Positions 19,125 to 27,982 of a stretch of 64,000 nucleotides of DNA are shown here, in pieces. Every line of letters begins with the position of its first letter. The first letter of the stretch is position 1. Location of the stretch: positions 141,010-205,009 of the IMG/VR virus record IMGVR_UViG_3300044632_001003; one strand, written 5' to 3'. Under the pieces are notes generated by a model. The model did not search any database. It had not been told where the DNA came from and saw only the letters and a list, made by a program, of their open reading frames with translations. The position numbers were made by a program, and so were the translations under genes. The stretch comes from a virus.

Positions 19125-19786
19125 TCTTCAAAGTACATATTACGACGATAGTTTTCTCCAGGACAGTTTTCAATATGTTCAACTTCTTCTTGTGGTAAGA
19201 AATGAACACCACCAAGAAGTTTGGCACCAACAAAAATCTCAGCAGACTTCTCACACATCAAACTTGCAGATGCACAATCTTTCTGATAAGGAGATGCTGT
19301 AATGATGCCGTGATTTTTGAGAAGAATTAGTTTAGGAAAATATCCTTCCTCATTCACAAACTTGGTTACATATTCCTCAACCAATGCAAGAATTCTTTCT
19401 CCAGGAGGAGCATAAGGAACTAAACAAGACTTAGGACCATTTCTTACAATTTGATCTGGAAACCAACGATGATTCGCAAAATCATCTGCTGCATCAGAAC
19501 AAAGAATCTGTGTGGTATATGGTGGATGACTATGAGCGATATAGTTAATCTCTGGAAAAGTTTTCATAATCCAAGCGTGAAACAGTGTCTCAATACTTGG
19601 TTTCTTATGACTTAATTCTATCTGTGCTCCATTTGTATTACATAAGGTCAAATCTTCTTCGGAGAGTGTATGAAGACTTGTACCACTTGCCTTAATTAAA
19701 AAAGTATCTTTATCAACTCTTTCAGATACATTACCTTCCCCACAAATCGTATAATCTGCAATCGTATGTGCCAGATCTAATATCAT
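19121..19786 (-). CDS. class II aldolase/adducin family protein
   Basis: 221 residues. Family features: the G-N-V-S segment near residue 18 (CGEGNVSERV), IKASGTSLHTLSEEDL near 31-46, a metal-binding YIAHSHPPYT near 82-91 (two His of the zinc site), and a later LLKNHGIIT with the third His. Members cleave or epimerise sugar phosphates (FucA, AraD, MtnB) or have lost activity. It heads an operon with three small genes and has an AATAAATA element 27 nt upstream. A second, clearly AraD-type member lies at 42743-43435, so the two copies probably use different substrates. Confidence 0.85.
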   Translation of the reverse strand: MILDLAHTIADYTICGEGNVSERVDKDTFLIKASGTSLHTLSEEDLTLCNTNGAQIELSHKKPSIETLFHAWIMKTFPEINYIAHSHPPYTTQILCSDAADDFANHRWFPDQIVRNGPKSCLVPYAPPGERILALVEEYVTKFVNEEGYFPKLILLKNHGIITASPYQKDCASASLMCEKSAEIFVGAKLLGGVHFLPQEEVEHIENCPGENYRRNMYFEE

Positions 19787-19813
19787 AGTTTATAGAACAA
19801 AACCTTGAAATTT

Positions 19814-19821
19814 TATTTATT
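19814..19821 (-). promoter_or_regulatory. late promoter-like element (AATAAATA)
   Basis: One mismatch to TATAAATA, 27 nt upstream of the aldolase start at 19786. Confidence 0.45.
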
Positions 19822-19874
19822 AAAACATAACTTAATGGTTGTCTGGAAATCAATACAAAATACTTAAAAGGACA

Positions 19875-19902
19875 TAAAAAAGGAGGAGTCAAGCCCCTCC
19901 TT
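19875..19902 (-). terminator. Rho-independent terminator after psbD operon
   Basis: On the minus strand AAGGAGG and CCTCCTT form a stem around a short loop, followed by a run of T. The stem covers the stop of the 44-residue gene downstream of psbD. Confidence 0.7.
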
Positions 19903-20023
19903 GTGAATATGCAGGTTGCAGGATTCCTCCATCTTGGTCATCATCGTCATCGTGGTCTTCAGTAAAAATAACGATAAGTGCGAATGCGAAGATGACCAAG
20001 TATAGAAGATACTGTGCGGTCAC
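19889..20023 (-). CDS. small membrane protein coupled to psbD (44 aa)
   Basis: A GTG start overlaps the psbD stop as GTGA. The peptide has a hydrophobic helix at residues ~4-20 ([17 protein letters not shown]), then a run of Asp ([10 protein letters not shown]) and a short tail. One predicted transmembrane segment with an acidic C-terminus. Tight coupling to psbD suggests an accessory role at the thylakoid membrane during infection; this is inference only. The transcript terminates at its stop codon. Confidence 0.6.
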   Translation of the reverse strand: MTAQYLLYLVIFAFALIVIFTEDHDDDDDQDGGILQPAYSQGGA

Positions 20024-21081
20024 AGTGCGTTGCCTCTTGGTAGAACTTCCTCTGGGAACACAAAGTTCTCATGAGGTTGATCTACTGGTGCCATCCACGC
20101 TCTAAGTCCCTCATTAAGGAGGATATTCTTCGTATAGAACGTCTCAAACTCTGGATCCTCTGCCGCTCTAATCTCCTGAGATACAAAGTCGTAAGCACGG
20201 AGGTTAAGAGCAAGACCGATGATGCCGATAGAAGAAGTCCAGAGACCCATAACTGGAACGAAAAGCATAAAGAAGTGCAACCAACGCTTATTACTAAAAG
20301 CAATACCGAAGATCTGAGACCAGAATCGGTTCGCAGTAACCATAGAATACGTCTCTTCCTCTTGAGTTGGTTCAAATGCTTTGAAAGTGTTTGCTTGATC
20401 ACTATCTTCAAATAACGTGTTTTCTACTGTTGCTCCATGAATCGCACAGAGTAGTGCTCCACCCAGAATACCAGCAACTCCCATCATATGGAAGGGGTTG
20501 AGAGTCCAGTTGTGGAAACCCTGAAGAAACAGAAGGAACCTGAAGATAGCAGCAACTCCAAAAGAAGGTGCGAAGAACCAACTGGATTGACCAAGAGGAT
20601 ACATCAAGAATACAGAAACGAATACTGCGATGGGACCAGAGAATGCGATTGCGTTATAAGGACGGATACCTACAAGACGGGCAATCTCAAACTGACGAAG
20701 CATAAACCCTATAAGAGCGAAGGCTCCGTGGAGTGCCACAAAAGGCCAGAGTCCCCCAAGTTGGCACCACCTGACGAAATCCCCTTGAGCCTCAGGACCC
20801 CAGAGCAGAAGAAGAGAATGACCCATAGCGTCTGCTGGAGTACTAACTGCCGCAGTAAGAAAGTTTGCACCCTCAAGATAGGAACTTGCCAACCCGTGAG
20901 TATACCAACTCGTAACGAAAGTTGTCCCAGTAAGCCAACCACCAAGAGCAAGGTAAGCAGTGGGAAAAAGAAGAAGTCCAGACCAGCCAACAAAAACGAA
21001 ACGGTCTCTCTTAAGCCAGTCGTCGAGTACATCGAACCATCCCCTTTGTTGAATTGGTTTTGAAAGTGTAGAAGAAGTCAT
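20020..21081 (-). CDS. psbD: photosystem II D2 protein
   Basis: 353 residues, full length (host D2 is ~352). It opens with [20 protein letters not shown] and contains the characteristic [21 protein letters not shown] and [23 protein letters not shown] segments with the pigment and iron His residues, then the C-terminal [16 protein letters not shown]. In cyanophages it replaces photodamaged host D2 in the PSII core and so sustains electron flow during infection. It lies downstream of psbA with an HNH gene between them. A GATAAATA element is ~22 nt upstream. Intact, with no intron. Confidence 0.98.
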   Translation of the reverse strand: MTSSTLSKPIQQRGWFDVLDDWLKRDRFVFVGWSGLLLFPTAYLALGGWLTGTTFVTSWYTHGLASSYLEGANFLTAAVSTPADAMGHSLLLLWGPEAQGDFVRWCQLGGLWPFVALHGAFALIGFMLRQFEIARLVGIRPYNAIAFSGPIAVFVSVFLMYPLGQSSWFFAPSFGVAAIFRFLLFLQGFHNWTLNPFHMMGVAGILGGALLCAIHGATVENTLFEDSDQANTFKAFEPTQEEETYSMVTANRFWSQIFGIAFSNKRWLHFFMLFVPVMGLWTSSIGIIGLALNLRAYDFVSQEIRAAEDPEFETFYTKNILLNEGLRAWMAPVDQPHENFVFPEEVLPRGNAL

Positions 21082-21103
21082 AGCCTCCTTTTGTTATTTC
21101 TCA

Positions 21104-21111
21104 TATTTATC
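21104..21111 (-). promoter_or_regulatory. late promoter-like element (GATAAATA) for psbD
   Basis: One mismatch to TATAAATA, ~22 nt upstream of the psbD ATG at 21081. Confidence 0.45.
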
Positions 21112-21143
21112 TTAACATTTTTTAACAAAGAGGTCAATGAGTA

Positions 21144-21581
21144 TTAGTGCTCATCCCTATGCCGTTTAACATACTCAATCATATTTCTAATTAATTCAAC
21201 ATCTTCATTTACATAACCAATAGTTCTGTTGCAGACATTGCAGAGAAGTCCACGAACCTCACCAGTTTTATGATTGTGGTCAACATAAAAAACATCTACT
21301 CCACCACCTCTACCAGATTTTCTACCTTTCGGGTCAGTGGAATTGCAAATAGCACACTTATGCCCTTGCTTTTCTAACAGAGTATTATATTCCTCAATAC
21401 CAATACCATAAACTCTTTTCAAATTTTCATCCCTCTTTTTTACTGGGTCATAATTTTCTTGTTGCTTTTTTACATAACATTTTTTACATTTTCCGTGATG
21501 CCCATATGGACTACCATTTCTTACAGTTTGATAAAAGTCTGTAAGTGGTTTTAACTGATTGCAGATTTTACAAGTTTTCAT
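21144..21581 (-). CDS. endonuclease VII-type HNH endonuclease between psbA and psbD
   Basis: 145 residues. It has an N-terminal zinc-binding part (CKICNQ ... CKKCYVKK) and a C-terminal endonuclease VII-like HNH core, HKCAICNST near residue 74 and YVDHNHKTGEVRGLLCNVCN near 98-117. This family includes T4 gp49 and intergenic homing enzymes. In other cyanophages a comparable HNH gene (F-CphI) sits beside psbA and drives transfer of an intron. Here psbA is uninterrupted. The gene has its own late element (CTAAATA, 21623-21629) just after the psbA terminator. Confidence 0.88.
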   Translation of the reverse strand: MKTCKICNQLKPLTDFYQTVRNGSPYGHHGKCKKCYVKKQQENYDPVKKRDENLKRVYGIGIEEYNTLLEKQGHKCAICNSTDPKGRKSGRGGGVDVFYVDHNHKTGEVRGLLCNVCNRTIGYVNEDVELIRNMIEYVKRHRDEH

Positions 21582-21622
21582 AGTCGGTTTATTTGTTAAA
21601 GTTATTATACCATAACTTTAAG

Positions 21623-21629
21623 TATTTAG
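21623..21629 (-). promoter_or_regulatory. late promoter-like element (CTAAATA)
   Basis: Lies directly after the T-run of the psbA terminator and 42 nt upstream of the HNH start at 21581. Variant of the T4 late consensus. Confidence 0.5.
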
Positions 21630-21634
21630 CAATA

Positions 21635-21659
21635 AAAAAGACCCCTTTCGGGGTCTCCG
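21635..21659 (-). terminator. Rho-independent terminator after psbA
   Basis: The stem GAGACCCC/GGGGTCT closes a GAAA-type loop and is followed by TTTTTT on the minus strand. It separates psbA from the HNH gene. Confidence 0.85.
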
Positions 21660-21677
21660 TTAGAAAATTCTAACTTA

Positions 21678-22760
21678 TCAACCAATCGCAGGAGCAGTCA
21701 AGGCAACAGGAGTTGCTTCGGCAGCAGCGAGGTCCAGAGGAAAGTTATGGGCGTTTCTCTCATGCATCACTTCCATTCCGAGTCCAGCACGGTTCAGGAC
21801 ATCTGCCCAAGTGTTGAGCACACGACCCTGACTATCCAGGATACTCTGATTGAAATTCAGTCCGTTGAGATTAAAAGCCATCGTGGAAACACCAAGAGCG
21901 GTGAACCAGATGCCTACAACAGGCCAGGCAGCAAGGAAGAAGTGCAGCGAACGTGAGTTATTGAACGAAGCATATTGGAAAATAAGGCGTCCAAAGTAAC
22001 CGTGAGCAGCAACGATGTTATAGGTCTCTTCTTCTTGACCAAACTTGTAACCATAGTTCTGGGACTCGTTCTCAGTGGTTTCACGAACCAGCGAGGAAGT
22101 AACCAGAGAACCGTGCATTGCACTGAACAGAGAACCACCGAAGACACCAGCAACTCCAAGCATATGGAAGGGGTGCATCAGGATGTTGTGCTCTGCCTGG
22201 AACACAAGCATGTAGTTGAAAGTACCAGAGATACCCAGAGGCATCGCATCAGAGAACGAACCTTGACCGAAAGGATAGACCAGGAACACTGCACTCGCAG
22301 CAGCAACAGGTGCGCTATAAGCAACACAGATCCATGGACGCATACCAAGACGGTAGGAAAGTTCCCACTCACGACCCATATAAGCATAGATACCGATCAG
22401 GAAGTGGAACACAACCAGTTGGAAAGGACCACCGTTGTAAAGCCACTCATCTAGGGAAGCAGCTTCCCAGATGGGGTAAAAGTGCAGTCCAATAGCATTG
22501 GACGAAGGAATCACAGCACCAGAGATGATGTTGTTTCCGTACATGAGTGAACCAGCAACGGGTTCACGGATACCATCGATATCCACAGGGGGAGCACCGA
22601 TGAATGCGATGATGAAGCAAGTCGTAGCAGCAAGCAGACAGGGAATCATCAGAACGCCAAACCAACCCACATAGAGGCGGTTATCGGTTGAAGTAACCCA
22701 GTTGCAGAACTGTTCCCAAATATTCGATTGTGATTTTTGACGTGAAAGAGTAGCAGTCAT
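21678..22760 (-). CDS. psbA: photosystem II D1 protein
   Basis: 360 residues, full length. It begins [20 protein letters not shown] and contains canonical D1 segments, including [21 protein letters not shown] with a metal/quinone His, and the C-terminal [20 protein letters not shown] with the processing site after DLA. The protein turns over rapidly in light; the phage copy keeps PSII working through lysis. No group I intron interrupts it. An exact TATAAATA promoter lies ~160 nt upstream with a structured leader between, and a strong terminator follows. Confidence 0.99.
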   Translation of the reverse strand: MTATLSRQKSQSNIWEQFCNWVTSTDNRLYVGWFGVLMIPCLLAATTCFIIAFIGAPPVDIDGIREPVAGSLMYGNNIISGAVIPSSNAIGLHFYPIWEAASLDEWLYNGGPFQLVVFHFLIGIYAYMGREWELSYRLGMRPWICVAYSAPVAAASAVFLVYPFGQGSFSDAMPLGISGTFNYMLVFQAEHNILMHPFHMLGVAGVFGGSLFSAMHGSLVTSSLVRETTENESQNYGYKFGQEEETYNIVAAHGYFGRLIFQYASFNNSRSLHFFLAAWPVVGIWFTALGVSTMAFNLNGLNFNQSILDSQGRVLNTWADVLNRAGLGMEVMHERNAHNFPLDLAAAEATPVALTAPAIG

Positions 22761-22921
22761 TTGTAATAAACAGGTAGTAAGACCATCAGGGAAATGGTGG
22801 AGATACTATGCTCCCCGCACCCTTAGCGGGGATATGAGAGACGTAATTTATACACCCATAGGTCTCGGTTAGCGGGTGTTGCAAACATTAAGGATTTGTT
22901 ACATTCTTTAACGTGTTGATG
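22761..22921 (-). ncRNA. structured psbA 5' leader (PhotoRC-like candidate)
   Basis: ~160 nt between the late promoter and the psbA ATG, with no ORF. On the minus strand there is a CCCCGC/GCGGGG hairpin with a 7-nt loop (near 22812-22830) and a second hairpin ACCAT/ATGGT (near 22780-22797). Conserved psbA leaders (PhotoRC-I/II motifs) are known from marine cyanobacteria and phages; whether this matches either needs a covariance-model search. Confidence 0.4.
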
Positions 22922-22929
22922 TATTTATA
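22922..22929 (-). promoter_or_regulatory. T4-type late promoter (TATAAATA) for psbA
   Basis: Exact TATAAATA on the minus strand, placed just after the terminator at 22942-22967 and upstream of the psbA leader. Confidence 0.65.
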
Positions 22930-22941
22930 TTAACACAAAAA

Positions 22942-22967
22942 AACACCCCCGTCAAGGGGGTGTGCCA
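22942..22967 (-). terminator. Rho-independent terminator upstream of psbA
   Basis: CACCCCC/GGGGGTG stem with a 5-nt loop, followed by a T-run on the minus strand. It ends the operon whose last gene is 22982-23194. Confidence 0.85.
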
Positions 22968-22981
22968 GTTTTGGAATTGTC

Positions 22982-23194
22982 CTACTTGCTATAGACTCCT
23001 CTTGGGAACACTTGTCCTGTTTGAGGTCTTCTTCCTGTTAAGAATCCAGGTCTTGTTTCATTAAAACTAATATCTCTATTTTCCTGAACTGGAATACTAT
23101 TATTTACGGTAAAAGTTGTCTGAACTCCAACTGGAGAAGTTGAAGCAAATCCAACAACAGCAGTTCCTAGATTAGGAATTGAAAAATCTGCCAT
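22982..23194 (-). CDS. small virion-associated hypothetical protein (70 aa)
   Basis: Begins MADFSIPNLGTAVVGFASTS and ends RRPQTGQVFPRGVYSK. The Ala/Thr/Pro-rich N-terminus resembles virion structural proteins. The start overlaps the stop of the 515-residue structural gene by one nucleotide. Last gene of the second virion operon, followed by a strong terminator. Confidence 0.65.
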   Translation of the reverse strand: MADFSIPNLGTAVVGFASTSPVGVQTTFTVNNSIPVQENRDISFNETRPGFLTGRRPQTGQVFPRGVYSK

Positions 23195-24741
23195 CAGACC
23201 TTCCTCGCACAGAAGAGAATTCCAGCGGTCTCATTGGACTTGTTATAAGAACCAGTAATCACAGTATAAACTTCAGAACCACTGATTGTGATTGTATCTC
23301 CCTGTTTGATATCTTGTCCCGATGCAGTTAGTTTGAAATCAATCAATACAAAATCATCAGGCATATAATAAGGACAAGGAATTAGATTTCCATTAATAGG
23401 AATACCTTTAATTACAGATGCATATGTTGTAATTGGATATCTATTTCCATAAGTTCTTGTGGAACTCTCAATGGTTAAAGTTCCTGTATTTTTAAAACTA
23501 CTATTCCTTGAAAAGATTGTTGCTTCATTAGAACTAGGATCTTCATAGTCATTACCAGCAGTTCCACCTCCAGTCGAATTTGTATATGACGTTTGAGATG
23601 ATGCTATTGAATAATTTTGAGCAGCCAGTCCATAGCGACTATTTTCACTATAAATCTGAGACCATCCTGCTTCTGCTGATCTTAAGCTTATATTCTGTTC
23701 AGTAAGATACTTCATTCCAGTTAGATAAGTTCTAAATCCAAGATGAGCAGAATCTCCACCATTTGTATTAATAGAAGGTCTAGGCATAACAACAGTAAGT
23801 CCAGCAGAAAATACTTCATCAAAATTATATAAACTTGAAGTGAAATTATGGACAATAAATGTTGAAAACGTACTATCGTTCAGTGTTCCAGAGACTGTTG
23901 GTTGTGAATAGGAAAGAACGGCAAAATTAGGATCAATACCAGAACGATAAATGTTTAGATTAAGGTCATGAGTTGTTGGTGAGTTTAATGTTGCAAATCT
24001 AAAAACATCTTCATATTGTGCAGAAATTTGTGCATAAGCATCATTGGATCGATCCAATGATGTCTGAGTACCTAGCGATTCTCTAGAGATATCTAAAAAT
24101 TCTGTTCCCCTAAAAGAATCTCTATAGTATCCACCTCTATTGTTAACGTTATCTACATTGTATGGGAAAAATGATGATCCAGCAACTAATGTCATTTGAT
24201 AGTTACTATAAACCTTAAATCCCCTATAGGTTACTCCAAATCTTTTGTTTGTATCAAAGTCCTGTTTTAATACTCCCCAAGGACGAGTGCTATCATTAGA
24301 AGGTGTGAAGTTTTTATCAAAAAATTGATTGGTTGATCCATATCCAACTGGAGATGCACCACCATCAACATTTACAGTAATTCCTATCGCAACCGCAGAT
24401 CCGCCACCAATATCAGCAGCAGATAGAGTTACATATTCTCCTTGAACATAATTTTCTCCTGGACGATTGACATAAACAGCAGATATTGAACCACTAGTTC
24501 TACTAATATCAAATGTTGCTCCTGTCCCAATACCAGTTGTAGTTGCGACAGGAACATCATAATAATATGTACCAGAAGATCCAACCGTTCCACCACCACT
24601 ATAAGAACTAATACTGGTCACAAGTCCTGATATCTGAGTTCCGTGCAATTCTAACCAAGTGAATGCTTGCTCCAACTGATCAATCACATCAGTTCTTGCC
24701 CATCCTACTGATTTTGTAAATGTTGTAGTCGTAATAGCCAT
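23194..24741 (-). CDS. virion structural protein (tail-associated)
   Basis: 515 residues. The N-terminal ~30 residues form an amphipathic helix (VIDQLEQAFTWLELHG). Then come long Gly/Ser/Thr-rich beta segments (SSYSGGGTVGSSGTYYYDVP) and repeated motifs of the kind seen in the beta-helix protein (SAVYVNRPGENYVQGEYV). No enzyme motif. It lies between a fibre-like gene and a 70-residue structural gene in the same operon. Likely a tail or fibre component; exact role unknown. Confidence 0.7.
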   Translation of the reverse strand: MAITTTTFTKSVGWARTDVIDQLEQAFTWLELHGTQISGLVTSISSYSGGGTVGSSGTYYYDVPVATTTGIGTGATFDISRTSGSISAVYVNRPGENYVQGEYVTLSAADIGGGSAVAIGITVNVDGGASPVGYGSTNQFFDKNFTPSNDSTRPWGVLKQDFDTNKRFGVTYRGFKVYSNYQMTLVAGSSFFPYNVDNVNNRGGYYRDSFRGTEFLDISRESLGTQTSLDRSNDAYAQISAQYEDVFRFATLNSPTTHDLNLNIYRSGIDPNFAVLSYSQPTVSGTLNDSTFSTFIVHNFTSSLYNFDEVFSAGLTVVMPRPSINTNGGDSAHLGFRTYLTGMKYLTEQNISLRSAEAGWSQIYSENSRYGLAAQNYSIASSQTSYTNSTGGGTAGNDYEDPSSNEATIFSRNSSFKNTGTLTIESSTRTYGNRYPITTYASVIKGIPINGNLIPCPYYMPDDFVLIDFKLTASGQDIKQGDTITISGSEVYTVITGSYNKSNETAGILFCARKV

Positions 24742-24748
24742 TTGTTAC

Positions 24749-25906
24749 TTATGCCTCCAGTTGAAGAAGTGTTAGATTTACAGAAATACTTGAAGTGACT
24801 CCAGAAAGATTCGTGATTGCTGCATAAACTGTAGTATCAGCAGGGTTATTCAAATTACCACCCATTACAAAAGGAGATATGATTTGCGTTGTTGAAATGC
24901 CTGTGGTGATAACCTCAGCAATCACTCCACTTCCAGGTGATGGATCAATACCAATCGAACGAGAGGCATCAGCAGAGCGAGATGCACTATCAGTATATAG
25001 TCTCAACCAACCTGCAGTAGAAAGACCAACCTTCATTAATGAGTAAGACTTAAATCCAGTAATATTAGTATTGCCAATTCCATTATTTGGAATTGATGTT
25101 GTAACTCCAGATACTATTGTCCTTGATTTAAGAGTATTAGATCCAGAGAATGATGTTGCTGTGACTACACCAGTAAAGGATGCTTGAGTTCCAAATAAAG
25201 ACGCAGAATGAGTGGCAATTCCAACAAATGTAGAAACACCAGAAACACTTAATTGGTTGGTAAAGGTAGTTCCATTGATTGTTACACCAGCACCGAGAGT
25301 TTCAAACTTTTTAACATCATCATAATAAAGTTCGTTGGCACCATTCGCAACAAATCTTGCAATACCACCACCAGTTGAAGCATTACTAATATAAAATTCT
25401 GCATTATCAAGTAATTGATATATAACTCGACTTCCTCCAGTTCCACCAGTCTGTTGAAAATTGAAAGTTACATCATCATTAGCAGCACTATATGAGAGTG
25501 AAAAAACATTTTCATCAGTAGGTGTTTTTAATGATAAAATTCCATTGTAAATATCGACATTAGTTCTAAATGTAGAAACACCAACAACATCCAGTTGCTT
25601 AGAAAATAAAGTAGATCCAGTAACTGTAGTGATTCCAGCAAATGTAGAAACACCAGAAACATTTAGATTACTTAAATTTGTCTGTCCTCTAACATCCAAG
25701 TCCCCTGTTGGAACTGTCGTGCCTATACCAATTGATTTTCCAGTTCCAACAATAATATTGGAGGTTACCTGACCACCAATGGTTACATCTGTGCTGATTG
25801 CGACAGTGACAGCATTAAGATTTAAATTATTAGGACTAGTTAAGTTTGGAGTGCCAGAAGCACCAATCAGATCTATCTGTTTTACTCCAAATTTCTTATC
25901 TGCCAT
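24749..25906 (-). CDS. tail fibre-like protein
   Basis: 385 residues. It contains SIGIGTTVPTGDLDVRG near residue 60 and repeats of NVSGVSTFAGITT type, very similar to parts of the giant fibre at 7517-14638 (GRVGIGTTNATSDLYVKG). So this is a shorter member of the same fibre family, without collagen triplets. A CTAAATA element sits 14 nt upstream, overlapping the end of the protease gene. Likely a short fibre or a fibre segment. Confidence 0.75.
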   Translation of the reverse strand: MADKKFGVKQIDLIGASGTPNLTSPNNLNLNAVTVAISTDVTIGGQVTSNIIVGTGKSIGIGTTVPTGDLDVRGQTNLSNLNVSGVSTFAGITTVTGSTLFSKQLDVVGVSTFRTNVDIYNGILSLKTPTDENVFSLSYSAANDDVTFNFQQTGGTGGSRVIYQLLDNAEFYISNASTGGGIARFVANGANELYYDDVKKFETLGAGVTINGTTFTNQLSVSGVSTFVGIATHSASLFGTQASFTGVVTATSFSGSNTLKSRTIVSGVTTSIPNNGIGNTNITGFKSYSLMKVGLSTAGWLRLYTDSASRSADASRSIGIDPSPGSGVIAEVITTGISTTQIISPFVMGGNLNNPADTTVYAAITNLSGVTSSISVNLTLLQLEA

Positions 25907-25920
25907 TTCTCTTTTTTAAG

Positions 25921-25927
25921 TATTTAG
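25921..25927 (-). promoter_or_regulatory. late promoter-like element (CTAAATA)
   Basis: 14 nt upstream of the fibre-like gene start at 25906 and overlapping the last codon of the protease gene. Confidence 0.4.
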
Positions 25928-27981
25928 GATTGGGTGAATAAAATGCCAGACATCTGGACACCAGAAATTGAACTCTGCTGATTAGTTGCAAAAGGGTTTC
26001 GAAGGACTTTCTTAGGAGCACCTCTCAAACTACCATTACCACGAACATTATAAGAATCATTAGTACTAGATGCAGAATCAAAAGTAGCATTATAAGTCTG
26101 TGACCAATATCCCGTAGAATTTGGGTCTGGATATGGATCTGACAAATTGATTTCTACACTTCCATGTCTATCTAACCACTCATGTACATCTGCTTGCGTT
26201 GCTTTTCGATTTGATTCAAGATACAAAGCAATTGCTGAACAAGTATTTGGTCCTGCAGAGCTGGTGCCATTAAACCAAGTATCATAAAAAGTTATATTAT
26301 CCTGTCTCGCAAAATCTTCATATGTGGATGTATATCCTGCAGCCATGGTCATTTCTGCAGGTGCCCAAACATTAATCATTGGACCAGAGTTAGAATAACA
26401 AACTCTCCTGATTGCATATGGAGTAGATCCTTGCTTTGAATCTGCTGGCTCTACAGAACAATCTAAAGCACCCACTCGTATAGTTCCTTTTTTCCTCTCA
26501 TGAATGCCAGTGAATCCTCTACTAACCCCCCCACAACGATTAACATAATTCGTTGTGGAACTATACCAATTATTAAAATCTACATCAGTTTCATCAGAAA
26601 ACTTTTGATTTTGATTTCCTGCAGATGTTACAACGATACATCCAGCAGCAATGGCATTTTCTGCTGAAGCACTTGTTGTTGCAGAATGTGGAGTATATTC
26701 ACCGCTGCCAGAATAAGCAGATAAAGCGGTTCCCCCACCAGTATTATAAGTAAAAGATTTTGTATTTCTGCAAGCACCAGCATTTGCCTGAACAGTGAAA
26801 CTACTTCCATTGCCAGTATAACTTAATGTTGCACCTCGATATCCATGACTATATGGAGTACCATTTGTATTACCAGTTGTTGAAGTCTGACCCCAACTAT
26901 TATTAATAATCGTAGGATCTGGATTTCCATTCTGAGCAATTCTTTTTGCCTGGTGCCAAATAGTACAAATATCCAGTGCTGATGACCCAGCAATATATCC
27001 ACCTACTCCACTAAGAGAAATTCTAATATTCCATAAGTTGCACTCAAATGCTAATCCAAAAGATTTACCACCGATTTGAGAAGCACAAGCAGTCCCATGA
27101 CCATCAACCAATTGATTACTACTCGCATTAGAAGTTTTAGTTGCTACATGAGGAACAGTATATAAAGCAGTTACCGAAACTGTTCCTAAACTTTGAAACG
27201 CAGCAGAGCGACTAGCTGCAGTGCTCCACCATGCAGCAGCTGCAGTTGTCACAATACCAACTCCAAGATTCACGCCATCCACAATCTTAGTATAAGTTAA
27301 ACCCCTACTTGTAAAGTAATCAGGATCAACTTTATATGGACCATCAAGAATTACATCTTTAACTCTATAAGTTCCATCTGGACTTTGAAATTCTGGATGC
27401 AAATGAGCAACTCCAGAATCAATAATGACTGCATCAACTCCTCTACCCGTCAAAGAATATTCAACATCACTCTCAGCATACGTTGTGCTAGTAACACCAA
27501 CTCCTTTAAATGGCAAACTCGTGGGATTAGTAACAAATAAGTGAGACCAATTAGAACGAGTCTCATTTAGAAAATAAGTTGTCTCAGTATCAAAAGCAGC
27601 GACTAATTCAGGTTTATTAAATGCAATTGGTTTTTTATATCTTAGAGTATCGGTCGATTGTGGTTGCGGATACTTTTCTGGATTCAATTCCACACTTTCA
27701 ATTTTAGGATGAGACTTGAGAACTTCTGCCTCTTCCTGACTCATCAAATAAATCGAAGTTCTAAGAGAATGTTCTTGAGTGTTTATGCAGGGTATTGCCC
27801 TATTTGGAATTCCATCAATCTCATTTTCATTGATGATGTAACCATGAATCTCTTCCCAATCTCCAGCATCCTCAACAACAACAATATATTCATCAATAGG
27901 GTCTGGAGAATACTCTATGACAGGAGTTTCTGGAGATAGAACAATCTCAACATCTTCTGATATGGGAAGTAATCGTGTCAT
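25924..27981 (-). CDS. subtilisin-like serine protease (S8 family), virion-associated
   Basis: 685 residues. The catalytic triad is visible: Asp in AVIIDSGVAHLHPEF near residue 187, His in VDGHGTACASQIGG near 293, and Ser in FNGTSSAGPNTCSAIALYLE near 573. The oxyanion Asn region is NAIAAGCIVVTSAGNQNQ. The N-terminal ~150 residues form an Asp/Glu/Pro-rich extension, possibly a prodomain or virion anchor; there is no signal peptide. It starts 2 nt downstream of the collagen-like fibre gene. Possible roles are fibre maturation or digestion of host surface protein; the location favours a virion enzyme. Confidence 0.88.
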   Translation of the reverse strand: MTRLLPISEDVEIVLSPETPVIEYSPDPIDEYIVVVEDAGDWEEIHGYIINENEIDGIPNRAIPCINTQEHSLRTSIYLMSQEEAEVLKSHPKIESVELNPEKYPQPQSTDTLRYKKPIAFNKPELVAAFDTETTYFLNETRSNWSHLFVTNPTSLPFKGVGVTSTTYAESDVEYSLTGRGVDAVIIDSGVAHLHPEFQSPDGTYRVKDVILDGPYKVDPDYFTSRGLTYTKIVDGVNLGVGIVTTAAAAWWSTAASRSAAFQSLGTVSVTALYTVPHVATKTSNASSNQLVDGHGTACASQIGGKSFGLAFECNLWNIRISLSGVGGYIAGSSALDICTIWHQAKRIAQNGNPDPTIINNSWGQTSTTGNTNGTPYSHGYRGATLSYTGNGSSFTVQANAGACRNTKSFTYNTGGGTALSAYSGSGEYTPHSATTSASAENAIAAGCIVVTSAGNQNQKFSDETDVDFNNWYSSTTNYVNRCGGVSRGFTGIHERKKGTIRVGALDCSVEPADSKQGSTPYAIRRVCYSNSGPMINVWAPAEMTMAAGYTSTYEDFARQDNITFYDTWFNGTSSAGPNTCSAIALYLESNRKATQADVHEWLDRHGSVEINLSDPYPDPNSTGYWSQTYNATFDSASSTNDSYNVRGNGSLRGAPKKVLRNPFATNQQSSISGVQMSGILFTQS

Positions 27982-27982
27982 A

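Noticed and set aside
21678-22760. Possible group I intron in psbA, given the neighbouring homing-type endonuclease.
   Set aside because: The D1 frame is continuous over 360 residues.
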